Notes: generated by a model from the sequence alone, not told the origin. A stretch of 64,000 bases of DNA from Vibrio spartinae (GCF_024347135.1 NZ_AP024907.1:3587001-3651000); one strand, 5' to 3'. Shown: positions 43,655 to 55,032, counted from the stretch's first letter. A program made the numbers and translations.

Positions 43655-44359
43655 TTACCGGGTTCTCCGGAAATAATACGTGGACTGATAATGGTGGATA
43701 TTTTCAGTCGTGATGGAAAAATCGAGGATGGTTCCGTCAGGGGCGTTACTGATCGAAGTCACTTGCATTGTCGGTGTTCCTTCTTCGACCTTCAGGTAGG
43801 CCGCAATCGAAGCCGGCGTTAAAATCGGCAAAAAGGTAAAATAATTCCCCTCAATGACGAATCCGGCCTCTTTCTCAATATAATCAAACTTTGATTTTTC
43901 CAGATGAGCAATCGACAACGTGGGATAGAGTTTAACGGGGAGATAAGACTCTTCGTAGTGCACGGGCCGGTCATCCAGATAACGAACACGAACAATGTAG
44001 TAGACCAATTCACCATGTTGAATTTTGAGCCGCTGAGCGACGCTGACCGGCGCAGGAATCATCGAAAAGCTGAGTACCTGACTCACTATCGATTTATTGT
44101 TTTTTTGACTCAGTTCAGTCAGGCTGTTGAGCCCTTTATTCTCATGAGCTATCTCTTTATCAATCACAAAATTTCCGCTACCGTGACGACGCTCGATGAG
44201 TCCATCCTCAACCAAACAATCAATTGCACGCCGGAGTGTCATCCGGGAAACCTGATATTCTTCGGCCAACATCACCTCTCTCGGTAATGGCTGATTCAAA
44301 CGAAATTCATCAGAATTAATTCGTTTTCTCAAGTCATTGGCAATTAATATATAGATCAC
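43655..44359 (-). CDS. GntR-family (HutC/UTRA) regulator of the agl cassette
   Basis: The 234-aa protein has an N-terminal GntR winged helix (PREVMLAEEYQVSRMTLRRA and LIERRHGSGNFV) and a C-terminal UTRA ligand-binding domain, which in relatives senses sugar phosphates. The start is probably the GTG at 44359, giving the usual IYxxIANDLRKRI opening; an ATG at 44422 adds 21 residues of AT-rich, non-conserved sequence. It is divergent from the PTS gene across 420 bp and likely represses it until a phosphorylated alpha-glucoside is present. It is not similar to the LacI/RpiR-type regulators that control some agl or mal loci. Confidence 0.85.
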   Translation of the reverse strand: MIYILIANDLRKRINSDEFRLNQPLPREVMLAEEYQVSRMTLRRAIDCLVEDGLIERRHGSGNFVIDKEIAHENKGLNSLTELSQKNNKSIVSQVLSFSMIPAPVSVAQRLKIQHGELVYYIVRVRYLDDRPVHYEESYLPVKLYPTLSIAHLEKSKFDYIEKEAGFVIEGNYFTFLPILTPASIAAYLKVEEGTPTMQVTSISNAPDGTILDFSITTENIHHYQSTYYFRRTR

Positions 44360-44438
44360 TTTTATACCTATTACTGTTTGGTTGTCTATTTCATATTTAT
44401 AAATAAAAATAATATATATCAATAAATTAAAATATAAT

Positions 44439-44467
44439 TTCTATTTTTAAAATAAGTAAAAATAGAA
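44439..44467. promoter_or_regulatory. Perfect 11-bp inverted repeat, candidate GntR operator
   Basis: TTCTATTTTTA (44439-44449) and TAAAAATAGAA (44457-44467) are perfect complements with a 7-nt centre. It sits about 80 bp upstream of the regulator's start and 315 bp upstream of the PTS gene, in the only space where the regulator's own site is expected. The region is AT-rich, so binding must be tested. Confidence 0.5.
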
Positions 44468-44516
44468 TAGGTCTAATAAATAGAGTTTACTTATACAAAA
44501 CATCCACATAATTATT

Positions 44517-44532
44517 AGTGATAAGTATCACA
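44517..44532 (+). promoter_or_regulatory. CRP site of the agl operon
   Basis: AGTGA-N6-TCACA matches the CRP consensus at 9 of 10 core positions with exact spacing. TATTCT at 44573-44578 is a suitable -10; its start point near 44586 would place the CRP centre at about -61.5, the class I position. Carbon catabolite control is expected for an alpha-glucoside operon. Confidence 0.7.
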
Positions 44533-44781
44533 TTCCAATTCTCTGAGCAGATAAATCTCAACTATTAATTTCTATTCTGAACTCGCCGGCAAACAAAAAA
44601 CAATCCAAATCAACGTGAAAATATATTCCCGAAACATTGATTTTTCAGCGGGATGACCAACAAGTCCCCCGATATACATCACTTCACCGTTCGTTCGGAG
44701 GAGACTGAGACTTCAAATTCGGAGGATATAAAGGGAACCAATAAATCGCTTTACAGCGATAGCATACTGGAAGGGTAAACC

Positions 44782-46338
44782 ATGTTAAGTCAAATACAAC
44801 GGTTCGGTGGAGCCATGTTTACACCAGTCCTCCTATTCCCTTTTGCAGGGATTATCGTGGGGCTGTCCATCGTACTAAAAAATCCTGATTTTATGGGATC
44901 GCTTGCCGACACCAACAGCACTTTTTTTCAATTGATGAAAATACTGGAAGAAGGCGGATGGACCATCTTCCGTAACATGCCACTGATTTTTGCCATTGCC
45001 CTACCGATAGGTCTGGCACAAAAAGCGCATGCCCGGGCCTGCCTCGTGGTATTTCTCTCCTATCTGACCTACAACTACTTCATTGCAGCCATGGCAACCG
45101 TTTGGGGCAGCGACTTCGGTGTTGATTTTTCTCAGTCACCCGGAGGGGTCAGCGGCCTGACACTGATCAGCGGCATCAAAACTCTCGATACCAGTATTGT
45201 CGGTGCCATATTAATCGCCAGTCTGGTGACTTATCTGCATAACCGTTTCTTTGACACTAAATTGCCGGATTATCTCGGTATTTTTCAAGGAACCGCATTC
45301 ATTGCCATTCTTGCTTTCTTTGCCATGCTCCCCTGCGCATGGGCCACACTAATGATCTGGCCGAAAGTTCAGGCAGCTATCAGTTCTCTACAAGGACTGA
45401 TGCTGGCATCCGGCACGCTGGGCGTCTGGCTATACACATTTTTAGAACGCGTCCTGATCCCGACCGGATTACATCACTTCATCTACGGTCCATTCATCTT
45501 CGGTCCGGTTGCCGTAGAAAACGGCATCATGATGAACTGGGCACAACACATTCAGGAATTCAGCCAATCGACATTACCGTTGAAAACGCTATTCCCTTCG
45601 GGTGGTTTTGCCTTACACGGTAATTCAAAGTTGTTCGGTTCAATCGGGATTGCCCTTGCCATTTACATGACAGCCGATGAAGAAAATAAAAGCAAAATCG
45701 CCGGATTACTGATTCCAGCCACCTTAACATCCATTCTGGTCGGTATTACCGAGCCGCTTGAATTTACTTTCCTCTTTGTTGCTCCGTTCTTGTTTGTGAT
45801 TCATGCCATTCTGGCCGCCACGATGTCTGCCATCATGTATAGCCTCGGTGTCGTCGGTAACATGGGTGGTGGACTGATCGAAATCGTCTCACAAAATTGG
45901 CTCCCGATGTACAACCATCATGCTTACGTGATGTTGACCCAGATATCGGTCGGGCTCTGTTTCACCGTCATCTACTTCTTCTTGTTCAAAATGTTGATCA
46001 TCCGGTTCGACCTGAAAACCCCCGGTAGAAACAGTGAAGCGAAACTGTACAAGAAATCGGATTACAAAACGAAAGCCAGTAGAGAGACACATCCGGCCGG
46101 CAGCCTTGCCAGTCGCCTTATCGAAGCACTAGGCGGTGAAAGGAATATCGAACAGCTCAATAACTGTGCCACACGTTTGCGGGTCACTGTCATCGATCCG
46201 ATGCAGATTGTTGGCGACCAAATCTTCACAGATATGGGCGTACACGGTGTCGTACGCAACGGCAAAGCCATACAAATTATTATCGGGCTCAGCGTGCCCC
46301 AGGTCAGAGAAGAGTGTGAGGGGCTACTTCATATCTGA
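44782..46338 (+). CDS. aglA: Alpha-glucoside PTS transporter, EIICB
   Basis: The 518-aa protein imports and phosphorylates alpha-glucosides such as maltose isomers. The N-terminal EIIC domain (about 1-405) has some 10 membrane segments, the loop LERVLIPTGLHHF, and the conserved GITEPLEFTF substrate region. The C-terminal EIIB domain (about 435-518) has the phospho-cysteine in NNCATRLRV. No EIIA domain is present, so glucose EIIA (Crr) probably supplies phosphate. GGAAGGG precedes the ATG. A hairpin (44745-44760) lies in the leader. The symbol follows the Klebsiella aglA/aglB pair; malX/glvC naming is possible. Confidence 0.88.
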   Translation: MLSQIQRFGGAMFTPVLLFPFAGIIVGLSIVLKNPDFMGSLADTNSTFFQLMKILEEGGWTIFRNMPLIFAIALPIGLAQKAHARACLVVFLSYLTYNYFIAAMATVWGSDFGVDFSQSPGGVSGLTLISGIKTLDTSIVGAILIASLVTYLHNRFFDTKLPDYLGIFQGTAFIAILAFFAMLPCAWATLMIWPKVQAAISSLQGLMLASGTLGVWLYTFLERVLIPTGLHHFIYGPFIFGPVAVENGIMMNWAQHIQEFSQSTLPLKTLFPSGGFALHGNSKLFGSIGIALAIYMTADEENKSKIAGLLIPATLTSILVGITEPLEFTFLFVAPFLFVIHAILAATMSAIMYSLGVVGNMGGGLIEIVSQNWLPMYNHHAYVMLTQISVGLCFTVIYFFLFKMLIIRFDLKTPGRNSEAKLYKKSDYKTKASRETHPAGSLASRLIEALGGERNIEQLNNCATRLRVTVIDPMQIVGDQIFTDMGVHGVVRNGKAIQIIIGLSVPQVREECEGLLHI

Positions 46339-46400
46339 ACACGCAGTTTGAAAGAACCGTATCTTCAACAAGACATGAAAAATACATTTAAAGCGCATGA

Positions 46401-47753
<1,353 letters not shown>

Positions 47754-47832
47754 CCCCAGCGTAACGTGGTTGAATCGCTTTCTAGATTGTATCGTTTTCT
47801 AAAAAGTCACTCGGATTAGCGGCTATTCAAAG

Positions 47833-47861
47833 CCTCTTTACCTGACGTAAAGAGGTTTTTT
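47833..47861 (+). terminator. Terminator of the agl operon
   Basis: CCTCTTTAC-CTGAC-GTAAAGAGG followed by six T. Confidence 0.9.
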
Positions 47862-47866
47862 CTGTT

Positions 47867-49048
47867 CTACCCCTGCCCGGGTGCGGAATTTAAACGATTT
47901 TCTCGCACAGTACGACGCGGCTCCAGCCGAACAAAGAGTGCCACCACGCCCATCAGGGCCATTCCCCAGAAAATGTTAGCGCCCCAGCTTTCAAACCCCC
48001 AACCACTGATTGCCGTCATCGTTGCAATCACCGCCCCCAGAGGAATGGCATTGTACAGTGACTGTAACGCGACCATTTTCTCCGGGACAGCTTGTTGGAT
48101 GTAACGAATGGTCGCCAGATGTGCGACCGCAAATGTCAGGCTATGGAGCAACTGAATGAACACCAGAGCAGCAATCTCAGTGGTGGAAGCCGTCAAACTC
48201 CAGCGCACCACAACCGCACAGGAAGAAAGCAAAAACATCCCCCGAATCGACCACGAACCGAACAGGCGACGACTGAGCGCAAAAATACAGATTTCTGCAA
48301 TGACGCCCAAACTCCACAAATAACCAATAATTTCTTCTGAATGGCCGACCGATTTCCAATACACGGAACTGAAACTGTAATAAGCCGCGTGACTCCCCTG
48401 AATCAGAGAAACCAGCACTAAGAACTTAATCACTTGCTTGTCTCTCAGCATTTCGATCAGTTTAGGGCGAACCACTTGAGTTTCGGTGTGAGTCACCGGA
48501 TTAGGATTTGGCGCGCGCAGACTGATTAAAAATGTCACGCTCATCCCCAATAACGCCGTATACAGAATCCAGTCATTTCCCCAATGCGCAACAATCCAGC
48601 CAACCACCAGCGAACCGACAATAAATGCAACCGACCCCCACAACCGAGTCCGGCCGTAATCGAGCATTTTCATATTGGTGTAGTAGTTCGCGACCGTGTC
48701 CGAAAGCGGAATGATCGGCCCAAAGCAGGAATTAAACAGGATGGTTACCAGCGCAATCCAAATCAGATGCTCCACGGCAAAAATATGCGCCGCAATGAAC
48801 CCTATCGCCAATAACGTCAACACCCTCAGCATCGGCACGTACCATTCAGCACGGTGGACTTTCGGCGTTATCAGTAAATTAGCCAGACAGCGGGTGCCAA
48901 ACGCCAGCCCCATAATCAGTCCGATGTCTGTTGGTGCCACGCCTTCACTTTTGAGCCACAATGCCCAAAATGGCGTATAGATGCCATAGACAAAGAAAAA
49001 ACCGAAATAGTACTGAGAGATCCAGCGGAACGGAGAAATACTGAGCAT
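47867..49048 (-). CDS. MFS permease, HcaT-like (3-phenylpropionate transporter family)
   Basis: The 393-aa inner-membrane protein has 12 likely helices and the pattern of the NHS/LacY-like branch: FWALWLKSEGV at the first loop, DYGRTRLWGSVAF between helices 4 and 5, and GYLWSLGVIAEICIFALSRRLF in the second half. These closely follow E. coli HcaT. The true substrate in vibrios is unknown to me. It faces the agl operon tail to tail and is divergent from the cNMP/CBS gene. From memory an HcaT-like gene also lies between the kinase and the CBS gene in V. cholerae. Confidence 0.82.
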   Translation of the reverse strand: MLSISPFRWISQYYFGFFFVYGIYTPFWALWLKSEGVAPTDIGLIMGLAFGTRCLANLLITPKVHRAEWYVPMLRVLTLLAIGFIAAHIFAVEHLIWIALVTILFNSCFGPIIPLSDTVANYYTNMKMLDYGRTRLWGSVAFIVGSLVVGWIVAHWGNDWILYTALLGMSVTFLISLRAPNPNPVTHTETQVVRPKLIEMLRDKQVIKFLVLVSLIQGSHAAYYSFSSVYWKSVGHSEEIIGYLWSLGVIAEICIFALSRRLFGSWSIRGMFLLSSCAVVVRWSLTASTTEIAALVFIQLLHSLTFAVAHLATIRYIQQAVPEKMVALQSLYNAIPLGAVIATMTAISGWGFESWGANIFWGMALMGVVALFVRLEPRRTVRENRLNSAPGQG

Positions 49049-49340
49049 AACAACCTACTGATGCGAAAAGCGACGGATGACGGATATAGATAACCGCGAC
49101 TATTATGCTTTGAATGCCATATCAGGAAAAGGGAATATTACTCAACACTATGTTTCCCCTATATCTTATATTTCCCCGATGAGGATTCACCCTGATGCTT
49201 ATGCGTTGCGGGCATTATATTTCTCCCCCTTGAATTCATAGCACTTGAGCCATTGTTGCTGGCATTAGACCAAAGTCGTCTGGAGGCAAATCAGATTTCA
49301 GCCAAAATTAAATCAGATGCCCTCAACCAGAAAGGTTGCT

Positions 49341-51167
49341 ATGCCGGATAAGTTCAATCTTCACTCTTCCCCGTTTGATTGCCTGACCCCAGCGCAACAG
49401 CAGCAGCTTCTCTCTGCGCTGGATGTCGCTTACTTTCGGTCGAGGGACACATTGCTACGTCGCGGTGAGACCGGACAATATCTGCACATTCTCATCAAAG
49501 GTGTGGTTGAAGAGCGCTCAGAAGATGGTCAGGAAGTCTTTGCTCACTACGCGAGCGAAGATATTTTCGATGTTCGTTCCCTGCTTGACGGAACAGTCAG
49601 ACATCAATACGTCGCACTGGAAGATACGCTGGTCTATCAATTGCCCAAATCGGTTTTTCTGGATTTTTATCATCAGAACGGACAATTTGCTGCTTATTTC
49701 GATAATAATCTCGCCACCCGTCAAGCACTGCTCGAAAATGCACAACAACAACAGAACCTCGCAGAGTTTATTCTGACCAAAGTGGATCGGGCGATTTATC
49801 ATCCGCCGATCATCGTCACCCCAGAGCAAACCATTGCAGACGTCAGCGGGCTGCTCAAAGACAACAATTGCGATGCCGCATTGGTACAACTGCCAGCGAA
49901 CGACGCTCGGCTCACGCAGACAGCGCATACACATCCGTATGCCATTGTCACCCGCACAGACATGCTCCATGCTTTGGCATTAGACATGCAGCCAGTCAAC
50001 ACCCCGGTCGGTCAAATCGCCACCTTCCCGGTATTTCATGTCAATGATGGTGAATTTCTATTTAATGCGATGGTGATGATGATCCGCAACCGGATCAAGC
50101 GGATTATGGTGTGTGATGGCAACCAAGCGGTTGGCATGTTGGATATGACTCAGATTCTCAGTACCTTTTCCACCCACTCCCATGTACTGACACTGAGCAT
50201 TGCCAGAGCATCCAGTATCGAGGCGCTGACAATCGCTTCCAACCAACAACACAAATTAGTCGAAAACCTCGTCAGCAACGGCATCAGAACCCGTTTTATG
50301 ATGGAACTGATTGCCGCCGTCAATGAACAGATCATCGAGAAAGCCTTTGAACTCATCGTCCCGCCGGTGATGCAACAGCAATGCTGCCTGCTGGTCTTAG
50401 GCTCAGAAGGACGCGGAGAACAGATGCTCAAAACGGATCAGGATAATGCGTTAATCATCAAAGATGATACCGATTGGCCGGATTGTCAGCATGTGATGGA
50501 TAAACTGACCCATACACTGCTACAACTCGGCTATCCGGTCTGCCCGGGCAAAGTCATGGTCAACAACCCATTCTGGGTAAAATCCCAACGGAACTGGCAA
50601 GCAGCGCTCTCACAATGGGTCGAACAAGCCAAACCAGAACAAATAATGAATATCGCCATTATGGCGGATGCTCAGGCCGTTGCCGGCAATCGGATGCTGT
50701 TACACCCCGTACGAGAGCACCTCTCCGAGCTGATGGCAGATCAAGAACTGATCTTGTCAGCTTTCACCCGCCCTGCACTGAATTTCTCCCTGCCGCTGAC
50801 ATTATTCGGCAACGTAAAATCCTCCAAATCAGGGCTGGATATCAAACAAGGCGGTATTTTTCCGATTGTCCACGGTATCCGGGCCCTGAGTCTGGAGTAC
50901 CGGATGACCGAACAAAACACGTTCAAGCGTATCGAAGCGCTCACCCAAAAACGCGTGCTGGAACGACAGACCGCAGACAATCTGAGTGAAGCGCTAAAAC
51001 TCTTCTTTAAGCTCCGACTCATGCAACAGCTGCAACAACCGGAGCGCCATAATCATTTGGACATTAAATTGCTCGACAGCACTGAACGGGATCTGTTACG
51101 TCACAGCTTGCATATTGTCAAAAAATTCAAACAGTGGTTGTCATACCACTACCAGATTAGAGACTAA
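49341..51167 (+). CDS. cNMP-binding / CBS / DUF294 putative nucleotidyltransferase
   Basis: The 608-aa cytoplasmic protein joins a cyclic-nucleotide-binding-like domain (about 10-125), two CBS repeats (about 150-275), a nucleotidyltransferase-like DUF294 domain with LGSEGRGEQMLKTDQDNAL (about 355-375), and a C-terminal helical partner domain. The GS...DxD pattern resembles the GlnD nucleotidyltransferase core. Its target is unknown. It precedes the exonuclease and acs and may sense the energy state during acetate use. GAAAGG sets ATG 49341. Confidence 0.88.
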   Translation: MPDKFNLHSSPFDCLTPAQQQQLLSALDVAYFRSRDTLLRRGETGQYLHILIKGVVEERSEDGQEVFAHYASEDIFDVRSLLDGTVRHQYVALEDTLVYQLPKSVFLDFYHQNGQFAAYFDNNLATRQALLENAQQQQNLAEFILTKVDRAIYHPPIIVTPEQTIADVSGLLKDNNCDAALVQLPANDARLTQTAHTHPYAIVTRTDMLHALALDMQPVNTPVGQIATFPVFHVNDGEFLFNAMVMMIRNRIKRIMVCDGNQAVGMLDMTQILSTFSTHSHVLTLSIARASSIEALTIASNQQHKLVENLVSNGIRTRFMMELIAAVNEQIIEKAFELIVPPVMQQQCCLLVLGSEGRGEQMLKTDQDNALIIKDDTDWPDCQHVMDKLTHTLLQLGYPVCPGKVMVNNPFWVKSQRNWQAALSQWVEQAKPEQIMNIAIMADAQAVAGNRMLLHPVREHLSELMADQELILSAFTRPALNFSLPLTLFGNVKSSKSGLDIKQGGIFPIVHGIRALSLEYRMTEQNTFKRIEALTQKRVLERQTADNLSEALKLFFKLRLMQQLQQPERHNHLDIKLLDSTERDLLRHSLHIVKKFKQWLSYHYQIRD

Positions 51168-51171
51168 GCCC

Positions 51172-51795
51172 ATGAACCGAATCTCACGCCGATACTGGTA
51201 CTACAAACTCAAAGATTCCGCTTATCGGAGCTTGTTCTTATCACCGGAGCATCAGGAATTCGTCTCACTGGATTGCGAAACAACCAGCCTCAATCCGCAA
51301 CAGGCAGAACTGGTTTCAATTGCCGCCACAAAAATTATCGGCAATCGGATTCTGACCAGTCAGTCGTTTGAAGTGAAGCTGTGCGCCCCCAGAACGCTGA
51401 ATGCTGATTCAGTCCGCATTCACCAGATCCGTCATCAGGATCTCAGTGATGGTCTGACCGAAGCCGAAGCGCTGATCCAGTTGTTAGATTTTATCGGGAA
51501 CCGGCCACTGGTGGGTTATCACATCCGTTATGATAAAACCATTCTCGATATCGCCTGCCGCAAACATCTGGGCTTTCCGTTGCCGAACCGCCTGATTGAA
51601 GTGAGCCAGCTCTATCATGAACAACTGGAAAAAATGCTACCGAATGCCTATTGCGACCTCAGTCTGGAAGCCATCTGTCGTCATTTGGATCTACCGTTAC
51701 AAAATAAACATGATGCCTTGCAAGATGCGCTCTCTGCGGCGCTGGTATTTGTGCGTTTGACTCAAGGTGATCTGCCATCCTTCTCTTCCGCCTGA
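51172..51795 (+). CDS. DnaQ-like DEDDh 3'-5' exonuclease
   Basis: The 207-aa protein has a single exonuclease domain: SLDCETTSLNPQ supplies the first Asp-x-Glu, YHIRYDKTIL the second Asp, and HDALQDA the His and final Asp. It is a stand-alone relative of the DNA polymerase III epsilon subunit. It starts 4 nt after the previous stop (MNRISRRYWY), so the two genes are translationally coupled. The pairing of this exonuclease with the CBS/DUF294 protein is conserved in many bacteria, but the reason is not known to me. Confidence 0.88.
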   Translation: MNRISRRYWYYKLKDSAYRSLFLSPEHQEFVSLDCETTSLNPQQAELVSIAATKIIGNRILTSQSFEVKLCAPRTLNADSVRIHQIRHQDLSDGLTEAEALIQLLDFIGNRPLVGYHIRYDKTILDIACRKHLGFPLPNRLIEVSQLYHEQLEKMLPNAYCDLSLEAICRHLDLPLQNKHDALQDALSAALVFVRLTQGDLPSFSSA

Positions 51796-51842
51796 ACGCT
51801 GTCATTTCCTGCGGGGAAGCACCCAAAACAAACAGCGTTCCC

Positions 51843-51877
51843 AATCATTGTGACACCTTGAATCACAATGATTTTTT
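51843..51877 (+). terminator. Terminator after the exonuclease gene
   Basis: AATCATTGTGA and TCACAATGATT form a perfect 11-bp stem around a 9-nt loop, followed by TTTT. The TGTGA/TCACA content recalls CRP sites but the spacing is 9, not 6. Confidence 0.7.
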
Positions 51878-52088
51878 ACTCACAGATCTCATTTAGCCTA
51901 AAGTCTAATTGTACAATCCCTCTATCTGAACAAGAGTTATTACACCTAGGTCACCTCAAAGCACGCCAATCGGGTGAGTTCGAGTTCATTTGGGCACAAG
52001 AATTTCAGATCCTCCGGAAATCTTTATTAAAAGTCGAATCAATCATGATGAACCGGAGCGGTCCCAGCATTCAAAAGGAGAAGAAGCT

Positions 52089-54038
52089 ATGAGTGATGTT
52101 CATGTTTATCCGGTCAAGAACAATATTAAAGAACATACCCACGCGGATAACGACACTTACTTATCAATGTACCAACGCTCAGTTAGCGACCCTGAGGGAT
52201 TCTGGAAAGAACACGGGCAGATCGTCGACTGGATAACCCCTTACACCAAAGTCAAGCAAACCTCATTTGATACCGGCCATGTGGATATCCGCTGGTTTGA
52301 AGATGGTACTCTGAACGTCTCTGCCAACTGTATTGACCGCCATCTCGCGAAGCATGGCGATGACGTGGCGATCATCTGGGAAGGCGATAACCCGCATGAA
52401 GATAAAACGCTGACGTTCAACCAACTCCATCAAGACGTCTGCCGCTTTGCCAATGTTCTGAAAGATCAGGGTGTGCGTAAGGGCGACGTTGTTTGTCTTT
52501 ATATGCCAATGGTACCGGAAGCCGCAGTTGCGATGCTGGCTTGTACCCGTATCGGTGCAGTGCATACCGTGGTCTTCGGGGGCTTTTCCCCGGAAGCACT
52601 TGCGGGAAGAATCATCGACTCCGACGCCAAAATCGTCATTACCGCAGATGAAGGCGTCCGGGGCGGACGAGCAGTTCCACTGAAAAAGAACGTTGATGAA
52701 GCCCTGACCAACCCGGAAGTCAAAACCATCAGCAAAGTCGTGGTGTTAAAACGCACGGGTGGCAGTATCGACTGGCATGATCACCGGGATGTCTGGTGGC
52801 ACGAAGCGACGTCTAAAGCATCTGAGCACTGCCCGGCAGAACCCATGAAAGCAGAAGATCCACTGTTCATCCTGTACACGTCCGGTTCCACGGGGAAACC
52901 CAAAGGTGTTTTACATACAACCGGTGGTTATCTGGTTTATGCCGCCATGACCTTCAAGTATGTTTTCGACTACCAGCCCGGAGAAGTCTTCTGGTGTACC
53001 GCGGATGTCGGCTGGATCACCGGTCACACCTATCTGGTTTATGGCCCGCTCGCCAATGGTGCGAAAACCATTCTATTTGAAGGTGTCCCGAACTATCCGG
53101 ACACCAACCGCATGAGTCAGGTGGTTGATAAACATCAAGTGAATATTCTCTATACGGCACCGACGGCAATCCGGGCACTGATGGCAAAAGGCAATGATGC
53201 CATCGACGGCACCTCACGAGACAGCTTGCGCATCATGGGATCGGTGGGTGAACCGATCAATCCGGAAGCGTGGGAATGGTATTACCGGACCATCGGTAAT
53301 GAGAAGTCTCCGATCGTCGATACATGGTGGCAAACAGAAACAGGCGGCATTCTGATCACACCGCTTCCCGGCGCAACCGCGTTGAAACCCGGCTCAGCCA
53401 CGCGGCCATTCTTCGGTGTCCAACCTGCACTGGTCGATAACATGGGCAATCTCATTGACGGGGCCGCTGAAGGGAATCTGGTGATTCTCGACGCTTGGCC
53501 CGGCCAAATGCGCACGGTATACGGGGATCACGAGCGATTTGAACAGACCTATTTTTCCACGTTCAAAGGCATGTACTTTACCGGTGACGGTGCCCGCCGC
53601 GATGAAGACGGCTATTACTGGATTACCGGTCGTGTTGATGATGTTCTCAATGTTTCCGGTCACCGCATGGGAACCGCAGAAGTCGAATCAGCGCTGGTGG
53701 CATTCGATAAGATTGCAGAAGCCGCTGTCGTCGGGATTCCACACGATATTAAAGGTCAGGCAATTTATGCCTACATCACGCTCAATGATGGTATCTATCC
53801 CTCTTCTGAATTGCATAAAGAAGTCAAAGATTGGGTGCGAAAAGAAATTGGCCCAATCGCCACGCCGGATGTGCTGCACTGGACCGATGCGCTGCCGAAA
53901 ACCCGCTCCGGAAAAATCATGCGGCGGATTCTGCGCAAGATTGCCAACGGAGACACCAGCAATCTGGGCGATACCTCAACACTCGCAGACCCAAGTGTGG
54001 TTGATAAGCTGATCGCTGAGAAAGCTGCACTCAATTAA
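52089..54038 (+). CDS. acs: Acetyl-CoA synthetase
   Basis: Acs activates acetate to acetyl-CoA through acetyl-AMP. The 649-aa protein starts at ATG 52089 ([12 protein letters not shown]) with AAGGAGAAG upstream; a 33-codon extension is not conserved. The P-loop [12 protein letters not shown], the [11 protein letters not shown] block, and [16 protein letters not shown] with the acetylation-controlled Lys are intact. Upstream, TACAAT (51912-51917) has only a weak -35, which suits activation by a regulator such as CrbR. A strong terminator follows. Confidence 0.97.
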   Translation: MSDVHVYPVKNNIKEHTHADNDTYLSMYQRSVSDPEGFWKEHGQIVDWITPYTKVKQTSFDTGHVDIRWFEDGTLNVSANCIDRHLAKHGDDVAIIWEGDNPHEDKTLTFNQLHQDVCRFANVLKDQGVRKGDVVCLYMPMVPEAAVAMLACTRIGAVHTVVFGGFSPEALAGRIIDSDAKIVITADEGVRGGRAVPLKKNVDEALTNPEVKTISKVVVLKRTGGSIDWHDHRDVWWHEATSKASEHCPAEPMKAEDPLFILYTSGSTGKPKGVLHTTGGYLVYAAMTFKYVFDYQPGEVFWCTADVGWITGHTYLVYGPLANGAKTILFEGVPNYPDTNRMSQVVDKHQVNILYTAPTAIRALMAKGNDAIDGTSRDSLRIMGSVGEPINPEAWEWYYRTIGNEKSPIVDTWWQTETGGILITPLPGATALKPGSATRPFFGVQPALVDNMGNLIDGAAEGNLVILDAWPGQMRTVYGDHERFEQTYFSTFKGMYFTGDGARRDEDGYYWITGRVDDVLNVSGHRMGTAEVESALVAFDKIAEAAVVGIPHDIKGQAIYAYITLNDGIYPSSELHKEVKDWVRKEIGPIATPDVLHWTDALPKTRSGKIMRRILRKIANGDTSNLGDTSTLADPSVVDKLIAEKAALN

Positions 54039-54073
54039 AGCGACCTGAAACTCAAACGAACGTTCCTGAATGG

Positions 54074-54106
54074 TGAAGCCATCTCTCCGATGGCTTCATT
54101 TTTTTT
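54074..54106 (+). terminator. acs terminator
   Basis: TGAAGCCATC-TCTCC-GATGGCTTCA followed by eight T. Confidence 0.92.
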
Positions 54107-54582
54107 AAGACCAGCCCAAACAACACATGATCGGGTTGCACAATCTTCGCCCCCCTGCCTTACTTATTTGAATGAATATCACAGTTTTGGAATTCAATAT
54201 CTTTTTATCGCCAAATCACCATCCTGCCCGCACTGAAAAACAAGTGAGGAGGTCTCTTCCGGCTGTTATCCTTTTCTGTCCCGCGGTTCGCTGGACCAAG
54301 TTTGTTGTGATTTCCACACAACCATTTCTGATTTTTATGGTCATAAGACGATAACGATATAATTATCAATTTTCCGCAGAGTCCGTAGAACTTGGGGTCA
54401 ACCCTTTCTCATATCGCCCAAAGAGGTGATTAGACCAGTAATTTGCTGCCATTTGTATTGAATTAGCTATAATCAGGAGCAATTCACCATTTTTTGATTT
54501 TCTTGAAGAAAAATTGTGTGAAAAAACCTAAAATATGGGAACATGTAAATAAGACCTCATTATTGAGTAAGATGACGACACA
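54107..54582 (+). promoter_or_regulatory. Non-coding stretch with the aroQ-acc promoter
   Basis: No convincing gene is seen in this 476-bp gap. A perfect TATAAT at 54468-54473, preceded by TAGC and a poorly spaced TTGCTG, is the best promoter for aroQ; it would give a leader of about 100 nt. The first 300 bp hold no feature I can name. Long leaders are known before accBC in enterobacteria. Confidence 0.5.
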
Positions 54583-55032
54583 ATGACGACACAATTACGC
54601 ATTCTTGTGCTAAACGGTCCTAACCTGAATTTACTGGGTCTGCGTGAACCGGCACATTACGGTTCTCAAACGCTCCCTCAGATCATTGACCGACTCCGTC
54701 ACCAGGCCGATCAAGCTGGTGTTGAACTAGTGCATCTGCAATCGAATCGTGAGTATGAACTGATCGAAGCGATTCATCAGGCATACGAGAACATTGACTT
54801 CATCATTATCAACCCAGCCGCATTCACCCATACCAGTGTTGCACTGCGGGATGCGCTTTTAGGGGTCAATATTCCTTTTATTGAGGTACATCTTTCTAAT
54901 GTTCATGCTCGGGAACCTTTCCGTCACCATTCCTATTTGTCAGATAAGGCACAAGGCGTGATTTGTGGTTTAGGGGCTCAGGGCTATGAATTTGCGTTGT
55001 CGGCAGCCATTACCAAACTGCAGGCAAAATAA
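54583..55032 (+). CDS. aroQ: 3-dehydroquinate dehydratase, type II
   Basis: AroQ removes water from 3-dehydroquinate in the shikimate pathway; the active enzyme is a dodecamer. The 149-aa protein has [17 protein letters not shown] (catalytic Arg21 and Tyr26), [27 protein letters not shown], and [11 protein letters not shown] with the catalytic His. Its ATG lies in an exact 11-bp tandem repeat (54572-54593), which also creates a 4-codon frame overlapping the start. It leads accB-accC, as is usual in gammaproteobacteria. Confidence 0.96.
   Translation: MTTQLRILVLNGPNLNLLGLREPAHYGSQTLPQIIDRLRHQADQAGVELVHLQSNREYELIEAIHQAYENIDFIIINPAAFTHTSVALRDALLGVNIPFIEVHLSNVHAREPFRHHSYLSDKAQGVICGLGAQGYEFALSAAITKLQAK

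Noticed and set aside
49153..49177. Two TTTCCCC copies 18 bp apart upstream of the CBS gene, considered as activator sites
   Set aside because: The motif is short and low in complexity, and I know no regulator with this site; chance is not excluded.
51848..51871. TGTGA...TCACA upstream of acs, considered as a CRP site
   Set aside because: The half-sites are 9 nt apart instead of 6, and the repeat extends to an 11-bp stem followed by T residues, so it is better explained as a terminator.
54172..54354. 60-codon frame in the acs-aroQ gap
   Set aside because: Composition is unlike a real protein, there is no binding site, and it lies where the aroQ leader and promoter region are expected.
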